19,361 bases of DNA, taken from Synergistales bacterium. Its GTDB lineage: Bacteria; Synergistota; Synergistia; Synergistales; Thermovirgaceae. Positions 14,257 through 19,361 of this stretch are shown piece after piece (position 1 is the first letter of the stretch; every line of letters begins with the position of its first letter). The stretch spans positions 1 through 19,361 of the forward strand of contig JAHDOX010000007.1 in assembly GCA_018434645.1 (NCBI GenBank), in the 5' to 3' direction. The notes beneath the pieces were generated by a model, which saw only the letters and a list, made by a program, of their open reading frames with translations, did not search any database and was not told the DNA's origin. The position numbers were made by a program, and so were the translations under genes.

Positions 14257-14475
14257 CTATTTATATCTATACACGATTCTTCCCCGTGTCAAGTCATAAG
14301 GCGAAATCTCCAGAAGAACCCTGTCTCCCGGAAGGATACGGATGAAATGCATCCTCATTTTCCCGGATACATGAGCCAGGATCTTGTGCCCGTTTTCCAG
14401 CTCGACTCGGAACATCGCGTTCGGGAGAGGCTCAATTACCTTCCCCCTGACTTCGATTACATCATCTTTCGGCAT
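14257..14475 (-). CDS. infA: Translation initiation factor IF-1
   Basis: The protein is 72 residues, the usual length. It is a single OB-fold protein with VIEVRGKVIEPLPNAMFRVE, ENGHKILAHVSGKMRMHFIR and ILPGDRVLLEISPYDLTRGR, which match the family throughout. It binds the ribosomal A site during initiation. It sits between the KOW-domain gene and rpmJ, as in Firmicutes and Synergistota. Confidence 0.97.
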   Translation of the reverse strand: MPKDDVIEVRGKVIEPLPNAMFRVELENGHKILAHVSGKMRMHFIRILPGDRVLLEISPYDLTRGRIVYRYK

Positions 14476-14484
14476 CCGCTACCG

Positions 14485-14775
14485 TCACCTTTCCGAGCCC
14501 CCGGACCCTTTTCGGGTCTCTTCGAGAATACTGCGGATCGATTCGTCGCTCATCCACTTTCCGGTTTCAGCCATCTCTGCGACCTCCTTTATGACAACTC
14601 TGGTCGGCTGGATATGTACGGGGTTTTTTTTCTTGGGCCGATCCCAGCTCCATTTTCTTCCATCGACGAGGTAAACTCTGCGCCCGTCTTCGGACGTCCC
14701 CGAGACAATATACCAGTTACCGGCGTCTTTACCCTTCCTGGATATGACAACCCGGCCCACGTCCACCGAATCCAC
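14485..14775 (-). CDS. KOW-domain RNA-binding protein (L14e/L27e-like)
   Basis: The protein is 96 residues long. The N-terminal half has the KOW-like pattern VGRVVISRKGKDAGNWYIVS and VYLVDGRKW, resembling the KOW protein found between map and infA in many Firmicutes. A basic segment (RPKKKNPVHIQPT) and a charged C-terminal helix follow. Binding to RNA or the ribosome is likely from the fold and position; no precise role is known. The GTG at 14775 lies nine bases after the map stop. A second GTG three codons later has a better upstream GGGGTGG, so the start is uncertain by three codons. Confidence 0.8.
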   Translation of the reverse strand: MDSVDVGRVVISRKGKDAGNWYIVSGTSEDGRRVYLVDGRKWSWDRPKKKNPVHIQPTRVVIKEVAEMAETGKWMSDESIRSILEETRKGSGGSER

Positions 14776-14784
14776 CCCGAAAAG

Positions 14785-15555
14785 TCATTCCCATGGAGTA
14801 AGGATCTCCGGACCGGCTTCGGTGACCAGTATCGACTTCTCAAAATGCGCAGCATCGGACCGATCGCTGGTTACAACCGTCCAGAGGTCAGACAGGGTCT
14901 CGACACTTTCTTCCCCGGATGTGATCATGGGCTCTATGGCCAAGGTCATTCCCGTTTTGAGCGTAACTCCCTGTCCGGGTTTCCCGAAATTCGGCACCTG
15001 CGGGGGTTCGTGAAGCCTCCTGCCTATGCCGTGCCCCGCATAATCTCTCACTACTCCGTAGCCCTTCGAAATCACGAAGGTTTCCACTGCGTATCCGAGA
15101 TCTCCAATCGTATTGCCTGCTTCTGCAGCGCTTATGGCCCTTTCGAGGCTTTCTTTTGTCACATCAAGGAGTCGCATTCGCTTTTCACTGACTTTGCCTA
15201 CCGCATAGGTAAACGCGGCATCGCCATAATAGCCGCTGTAAAGGACCCCAACGTCGATACTTACTATGTCGCCTTCCTCAAGGAGCCTGTCCCTGCTCGG
15301 GATCCCGTGGACCACTTCCTCATTGATTGACACACACAATGCCCCCGGAAACGGCCTGGGGTTACCGGGGACCCTGTAACCGAGAAAGGCGGGTTTGGCT
15401 TTTGATCTTTCAATAAGATCCCTGGCCCGTTCATCGAGAGTCAGCGTGGTCACTCCGGGCCTGACAATTTCCTTCATCAATTCGAGGACGTCGACGACGA
15501 TTTTGCCGGCGGCCCTCATCGCTGAAATGTCCTTTCCGGACTTGAGAGAAATCAT
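14785..15555 (-). CDS. map: Methionine aminopeptidase, type I
   Basis: The protein is 256 residues long. It removes the initiator Met from nascent proteins and uses two metal ions. The metal ligands are visible: SIDVGVLYSGYYGDAAFT (two Asp), the His in DYAGHGIGRRLHEPPQVPN, the Glu in AIEPMIT, and the Glu in the C-terminal AHFEKSILVTE. The NEEVVHGIP motif with the substrate-contacting His is also intact. The ATG overlaps the adk stop as ATGA. The length and the lack of an N-terminal extension identify the type Ia form. Confidence 0.96.
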   Translation of the reverse strand: MISLKSGKDISAMRAAGKIVVDVLELMKEIVRPGVTTLTLDERARDLIERSKAKPAFLGYRVPGNPRPFPGALCVSINEEVVHGIPSRDRLLEEGDIVSIDVGVLYSGYYGDAAFTYAVGKVSEKRMRLLDVTKESLERAISAAEAGNTIGDLGYAVETFVISKGYGVVRDYAGHGIGRRLHEPPQVPNFGKPGQGVTLKTGMTLAIEPMITSGEESVETLSDLWTVVTSDRSDAAHFEKSILVTEAGPEILTPWE

Positions 15556-16202
15556 TTTTTCCCTTCCACGAAGTCTAGGATAGATTTCACCACTGCGGAG
15601 CTTTCCCCCGATGCGTCCACTTCGATCAAAAGCCCTTTTCCCCTGTAATAGTCGACCAGAGGAGCCGTTTGTTCCTTGTAGACTTCCAGCCGGCTTTTTA
15701 TTACCTCTTCAGTGTCGTCATCCCGCTGATATAAAGCTCCACCGCATTTGTCGCACAGGCCTTCTTCTGAAGGACGTTTTGAATGGACGTTATAAATGGC
15801 CCCGCATGACTTGCATACCCGCCTGCCCGACAAGCGTTTTATCACTACTTCATCGGGAACGACGAAAAGCACTACACCGTCGAGTGAGATACCCAGCCGC
15901 CGCAGCAATCCATCCAGGACCTCGGCCTGCGGAACCGTCCGGGGAAATCCGTCCAGGATAAATCCTCTTTCGCAATCTTTTTCAGAAAGGCGGGTTTCCA
16001 TCATCCCGATGATGACTTCATCGGGAACCAGCTTGCCTGCGTCCATATATTCCTGCGCGGTTTTCCCGAGTTCAGTCTTTTCGGCCACGTGCTTTCTCAA
16101 TATGTCTCCGGTGGAAATATGGGCTATGCCCTTTTCCCGGCTAATTACCTCCGCCTGGGTTCCCTTGCCGGCACCGGGGGGTCCAATAAAAATAACTCGC
16201 AT
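15552..16202 (-). CDS. adk: Adenylate kinase, zinc-LID form
   Basis: The protein is 216 residues from the ATG at 16202. It interconverts 2 ADP with ATP and AMP. The P-loop GPPGAGKGT is at 7-15, the AMP-binding ISTGDILR follows, and GFILDGFPRTVPQAE is the conserved NMP-core motif. The LID carries four cysteines (VCKSCGAIY and LCDKCGG), so it is the zinc-stabilised long form. No strong ribosome binding site is seen; an ATG four codons earlier is an alternative. It lies 27 bases after secY. Confidence 0.96.
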   Translation of the reverse strand: MRVIFIGPPGAGKGTQAEVISREKGIAHISTGDILRKHVAEKTELGKTAQEYMDAGKLVPDEVIIGMMETRLSEKDCERGFILDGFPRTVPQAEVLDGLLRRLGISLDGVVLFVVPDEVVIKRLSGRRVCKSCGAIYNVHSKRPSEEGLCDKCGGALYQRDDDTEEVIKSRLEVYKEQTAPLVDYYRGKGLLIEVDASGESSAVVKSILDFVEGKK

Positions 16203-16229
16203 CTCGCAACACATCCCATCGATATCTTG

Positions 16230-17525
16230 TTACATCTTCAGCAGCCCTGCCGACTTGCCCTTGCCGCGCTTCAGTATTCCTTCATAATGGCGCATCAGAA
16301 GCTGAGCCTCGATCTGATGAACCGTGTCAAGGGCTACACCGACGACGATCAGGACCGCAGTACCACCGAAATAGAAGGTGGTTATTCCCATAAGCTGGGT
16401 CATCAGTGTAGGCAGAAGCGCCACAGCGGCGAGAAATACGGCACCGCCGAGGGTGATTCTCGACATGACTTTTTCTATGTATTCCGCTGTTGGCTTTCCG
16501 GGCCTGATACCGAGTATGAAGCCCCCGTATTTCTTCATGTTGTTCGCCGTATCCGCGGGGTCGAAGACAACTGCGGTATAGAAATAGGCGAAAAATATTA
16601 TGAGCGCCACGTAAAGCACCATGTACACAGGGTTACCCGGTGACAACATGTTTTGTACCTGCGTTGCCAGGTTGCCCGAAAAAAAGCGCAGTATCGTATA
16701 CGGGAAAAGAAGCACCGACGAAGCGAAGATTATCGGAATAACCCCTGCCTGGTTGACTTTAAGGGGGATGAATGTGCTCTGTCCCCCATACATCTTGTTT
16801 CCGATCACCCTCTTGGCATATTGAACGGGAAGCCTTCTTTGCCCTTCCTGGAGAAGAACGCAACCCGCCACGACTGCCACCATAACACCGGCTGCAATAA
16901 CCATGACGAGAAGGTTCATTTCACCCAGCCTCATGAGCTCCCACGTCCTGATGATGGCTTCGGGAATCCTTGCCACGATCCCAGCGAATATCAAAAGGGA
17001 AATCCCGTTCCCTATGCCATGGTCGGATATTTCCTCGCCCAGCCACATCACCACGACAGAACCAGCCGTAATGGTGATAACGACGGTGGCGATACCGAAT
17101 ACCGAACCGGTAAATATCCCGAGATTCCTGAGCCAGAAAGTCATGCCGACAGCTTGTACGGCGGCGAAGAATATGGTACCCAGTCGCGTGTACTGAACAA
17201 TTTTTTTTCTGCCCTGCTCTCCTTCTTTCTGCAATTTTTCAAGAGCAGGGAAGATTACCACAAGAAGCTGCATTACGATACTCGCGTTAATGTAAGGAGC
17301 CACACCGAGGGCGAAAACGCTGAAACGCCGGAGGGCGCCACCGGCAAAAAGATCCAGAAAGCCGAGGACGCCGCCCTGTTCGAAAAGCCGGGCCATGGCC
17401 TCCGGATCTATTCCAGGCGTTGGGATGTGCGCTCCAAGTCGATAGACGAAAAGCACTCCGACGGTAAAAAGGATCCGCCGCTTCAGGTCTGGAAGCCTGA
17501 ATGCATCCCGAAAGGCGTCCAGCAC
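16230..17525 (-). CDS. secY: Protein translocase subunit SecY
   Basis: The protein is 431 residues, the usual SecY length, with ten hydrophobic segments expected along it. Recognisable parts are RLGAHIPTPGIDPEAM, the FSVFALGVAPYINASIVMQL region of TM2, QYAKRVIGNKMYGGQSTFIP in the large cytoplasmic loop, and FNPADTANNMKKYGGFI-type sequence (here FDPADTANNMKKYGGFI). It forms the membrane channel for SecA- and ribosome-driven export. The GTG start directly follows the rplO stop (TAG GTG), and GAGGTGA upstream is the likely ribosome binding site. Confidence 0.96.
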   Translation of the reverse strand: MLDAFRDAFRLPDLKRRILFTVGVLFVYRLGAHIPTPGIDPEAMARLFEQGGVLGFLDLFAGGALRRFSVFALGVAPYINASIVMQLLVVIFPALEKLQKEGEQGRKKIVQYTRLGTIFFAAVQAVGMTFWLRNLGIFTGSVFGIATVVITITAGSVVVMWLGEEISDHGIGNGISLLIFAGIVARIPEAIIRTWELMRLGEMNLLVMVIAAGVMVAVVAGCVLLQEGQRRLPVQYAKRVIGNKMYGGQSTFIPLKVNQAGVIPIIFASSVLLFPYTILRFFSGNLATQVQNMLSPGNPVYMVLYVALIIFFAYFYTAVVFDPADTANNMKKYGGFILGIRPGKPTAEYIEKVMSRITLGGAVFLAAVALLPTLMTQLMGITTFYFGGTAVLIVVGVALDTVHQIEAQLLMRHYEGILKRGKGKSAGLLKM

Positions 17526-17972
17526 CTAAATCACCTCGGTTTTTCCGCCCGCGGCCCTGATTTTTTCCGCGGCCTGTCCGCTAAAAGCATGTGCCTTTAC
17601 CGTAAGGGCCTTCGTGATGTCCCCATTGGCGAGGATCTTTACGGGCTTGCGAAGCGACCTGACGAGCCTCCGCTCAAGCAATTGCTCTGGTCCTACGCTC
17701 GAACCGGCGTCGAATGATTCCTCAAGTGACGAGATATTGACCACCTGGTACGTCCTGGCGAACCGGGCGTTGTTGAATCCACGTTTGGGGATCCTGCGCG
17801 CAAGGGGCATCTGCCCGCCTTCAAAACCGGCGCGTACTCCTCCACCGCTGCGGGATTTCTGTCCCTTGTGGCCTTTCCCGCTAGTCTTTCCAAGGCCGCT
17901 ACCCTTTCCCTGGCCTATCCTCTTTCTTTTTTTCGTCGAGCCCTCTGCCGGTCTGAGTTCATGAAGTTCCAT
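17526..17972 (-). CDS. rplO: 50S ribosomal protein L15
   Basis: The protein is 148 residues, the usual length. The glycine-rich N-terminus is seen: RIGQGKGSGLGKTSGKGHKG, then KSRSGGGVRAGFEGGQMPLA and RRIPKRGFNN. The C-terminal part has KILANGDITKALTVKAHAFS. L15 organises 23S rRNA in the central 50S core. GGAGGG lies just before the ATG, and secY follows with no gap. Confidence 0.97.
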   Translation of the reverse strand: MELHELRPAEGSTKKRKRIGQGKGSGLGKTSGKGHKGQKSRSGGGVRAGFEGGQMPLARRIPKRGFNNARFARTYQVVNISSLEESFDAGSSVGPEQLLERRLVRSLRKPVKILANGDITKALTVKAHAFSGQAAEKIRAAGGKTEVI

Positions 17973-17983
17973 GGCTGTCCCTC

Positions 17984-18169
17984 CTACTCCTCAATCTTTT
18001 CCCAATCGACAAGGTGCGAAACAGCCTTGACCATCCCCAGGATCTGGGGAGTCTGCTCATGGACAACGCTTTGATGGATACGCCTGAGCCCAAGAGCCTT
18101 GACCGTTGCCTTCTGTCTTTCCGGACGGCCCGCGGGACTGCGTTTGAGAGTTACTTTTATTTTTGCCAT
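17984..18169 (-). CDS. rpmD: 50S ribosomal protein L30
   Basis: The protein is 61 residues, the usual short bacterial form. It begins MAKIKVTLKRSPAGRPERQK and contains LGLRRIHQSVVHEQTPQILG, the L30 signature. It lies between rpsE and rplO as in most bacteria. AGGAGG is 11 bases before the ATG. Confidence 0.96.
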   Translation of the reverse strand: MAKIKVTLKRSPAGRPERQKATVKALGLRRIHQSVVHEQTPQILGMVKAVSHLVDWEKIEE

Positions 18170-18184
18170 TGCCTAGAGCTCCTC

Positions 18185-18694
18185 CTATGCCGATTGCTCG
18201 TCGCGCCGCAATTTCCCCCTGAGGCGCAATACTTCCTCGGGGCTTCTCAGCGACTTTACAGCCTGCATCGTGGCGTAGGCCACGTTGACGGGGTTGGAAG
18301 TCCTTCCGATGACTTTAGTAAGGACATCGCTTACACCACCCAGTTCCATGATGGCGCGGACTACCGCCCCGGCGATAACTCCCGTTCCCGGAGCCGCGGG
18401 TTTCAAAAGCACTTCGGCGGCCCCATAGCGGCCTATGATATCGTGCGGAATGGTCGAGCCAACCTGTTTGAATTCGACCAGGTTCTTTTTCGCCTTGTCG
18501 ATACCTTTTCTTACTGCCTCGGAAATTTCCTTGGCCTTGCCAATCCCGACTCCGACTCGTCTTTCACCGTCGCCAACTACCACGAGAACGCTAAATTTGA
18601 AACGTTTACCGCCCTTCACGACTTTGCTTACCCTGTTTATGGAGACAACGCGCTCTATGAGCTCTGTCCCCTTTGCGTTAAACGTCTTGCTCAT
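18185..18694 (-). CDS. rpsE: 30S ribosomal protein S5
   Basis: The protein is 169 residues long. Family parts seen are RVSKVVKGGKRFKFSVLVVV, GDGERRVGVGIGKAKEISEA, and the C-terminal PGTGVIAGAVVRAIMELGGV. S5 contributes to decoding accuracy and contacts S4 and S8. GGAGG lies eight bases before the ATG. Confidence 0.97.
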   Translation of the reverse strand: MSKTFNAKGTELIERVVSINRVSKVVKGGKRFKFSVLVVVGDGERRVGVGIGKAKEISEAVRKGIDKAKKNLVEFKQVGSTIPHDIIGRYGAAEVLLKPAAPGTGVIAGAVVRAIMELGGVSDVLTKVIGRTSNPVNVAYATMQAVKSLRSPEEVLRLRGKLRRDEQSA

Positions 18695-18707
18695 TCTTCA
18701 AGCCTCC

Positions 18708-19076
18708 TTAGAGCTTCAGGCCGGCTTCCCGGGCGGCGTCGGCAAGAGCTTTAATCTTGCCATGATACATGTGGCCGCCTCTATCGAAAACCGCCGCGGT
18801 TATACCCAGGTCCCGAGCCCTCGCGGCAATGCACTCGCCGACAGCTTTCGCAGCTTCCATGTCAGACGTGCTGGAGAGGCTTTTTTTCAGTTCGGCCTCG
18901 GTGGTCGAAGCGGAAGCAAGCGTGTGGCCTCGGGTATCGTCTATAAGTTGGGCATAGATGTGATTCAGACTCCTGAAAACCGCCAGTCTCGGCTTCTCCG
19001 GAGTGCCGAAGATCTTGCGCCGAAGGCGGCGGTGTCGTATGAGCCGCATTTCGTTTCTTGAACGTTTAGTGATCAT
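18708..19076 (-). CDS. rplR: 50S ribosomal protein L18
   Basis: The protein is 122 residues from the ATG at 19076. It has RRLRRKIFGTPEKPRLAVFR, SLNHIYAQLIDDTRGHTLAS and the C-terminal FDRGGHMYHGKIKALADAAR, all typical of the 5S rRNA-binding protein L18. GAGGTG (19083-19088) lies six bases before this ATG, so it is preferred over the GTG at 19085, which is part of that site. Confidence 0.97.
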   Translation of the reverse strand: MITKRSRNEMRLIRHRRLRRKIFGTPEKPRLAVFRSLNHIYAQLIDDTRGHTLASASTTEAELKKSLSSTSDMEAAKAVGECIAARARDLGITAAVFDRGGHMYHGKIKALADAAREAGLKL

Positions 19077-19082
19077 CTTTTT

Positions 19083-19088
19083 CACCTC
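19083..19088 (-). promoter_or_regulatory. Ribosome binding site that sets the rplR start
   Basis: GAGGTG on the minus strand, six bases before the ATG at 19076, contains the competing GTG codon and therefore decides the start. Confidence 0.7.
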
Positions 19089-19094
19089 GCACCG

Positions 19095-19361
19095 TTAGGC
19101 CCCTGCCTTGCCGGCTTTCCTCAGTACCTGCTCGTCGGAATACCTTATGCCTTTACCCTTGTAGGGCTCGGGTGGCCTGAATCCTCTGATTTCGGCGGCG
19201 ACCTGTCCGACTACCTGCTTGTCGATGCCGCGGACCGAGATTTTCGTCGGCCCATCAGTGGATATCTCGATCCCCTCAGGTGGTTCGTATTGAACCGGAT
19301 TGGAGTAACCGAGATTCAAAACGAGGGTTTTGCCCTGCATCTGGGCCCTCCATCCCACTCC
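19095..19361 (-). CDS. rplF: 50S ribosomal protein L6, N-terminal part outside the window
   Basis: The 89 visible codons begin inside the protein at GVGWRAQMQGKTLVLNLGYS, which matches the start of the second half of L6. PPEGIEISTDGPTKISVRGI and the C-terminal signature RPPEPYKGKGIRYSDEQVLR follow. The frame is open to the right edge, so roughly the first 85 residues are missing. L6 binds near the base of the factor-binding stalk. rplR starts 18 bases after its stop, as expected in the spc operon. Confidence 0.96.
   Translation of the reverse strand, partial: GVGWRAQMQGKTLVLNLGYSNPVQYEPPEGIEISTDGPTKISVRGIDKQVVGQVAAEIRGFRPPEPYKGKGIRYSDEQVLRKAGKAGA

Noticed and set aside
14347..15330. Open frame of 327 codons on the plus strand
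   Set aside because: It is antisense to infA, the KOW gene and map, all firmly identified, and the translation resembles no family.
16653..17717. Open frame of 354 codons on the plus strand
   Set aside because: It is antisense to secY and rplO. The charged, His- and Lys-rich translation is typical of a shadow frame of a membrane protein gene.

Overview
The window is one long, almost unidirectional stretch of bacterial chromosome. Every recognised gene except one small gene (519-734) is on the minus strand, so it is read from the right edge to the left. The gene content suggests an anaerobic diderm of the Synergistota type. The clues are an OmpH/Skp periplasmic chaperone (outer membrane), the combination of DUF3084 and DUF3343 proteins, an L-lysine 6-aminotransferase, four-cysteine (zinc) forms of S4, L36 and adenylate kinase, and a KOW protein between map and infA. 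The phylum is an inference from gene families and was not tested by a search.

Right part (19361 down to about 7927): the distal spc and alpha ribosomal operons run as one tightly packed block. The order is rplF (cut by the window edge), rplR, rpsE, rpmD, rplO, secY, adk, map, a KOW-domain gene, infA, rpmJ, rpsM, rpsK, rpsD, rpoA, rplQ, ecfA1, ecfA2, ecfT, truA. Many junctions are ATGA-type overlaps, so translational coupling is likely. The block supplies ribosomal proteins, the Sec channel, RNA polymerase alpha, initiation factor 1, N-terminal Met removal, the energising module of ECF vitamin/metal transporters, and tRNA pseudouridylation.

Middle (7930 to about 4724): mreB follows truA and has its own candidate promoter at 7902-7930. 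It is coupled by a TTGA overlap to a YkgJ-type cysteine-cluster protein. L-lysine 6-aminotransferase comes next as an apparent single-gene unit, with a candidate promoter (6263-6291) and a clear Rho-independent terminator (4724-4752).

Left part (4604 to 1): a three-gene cassette (DUF3084 membrane/coiled-coil protein, small zinc ribbon, GNAT acetyltransferase) leads to metK and comF. comF converges on the only plus-strand gene, a DUF3343 protein. That gene is divergent from ompH (cut by the left edge). A perfect 15-bp inverted repeat at 437-470 lies across both predicted divergent promoters.

There is no gene-free stretch above 300 bases. The largest gaps are 4590-4796, 6171-6337, 383-518 and 7804-7926, and each is described below. 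I see no mobile element, CRISPR array, tRNA or rRNA. Most of the window is conserved housekeeping DNA. The less ordinary parts are the ompH/DUF3343 divergent region, the DUF3084 cassette, the isolated lysine aminotransferase and the position of mreB.
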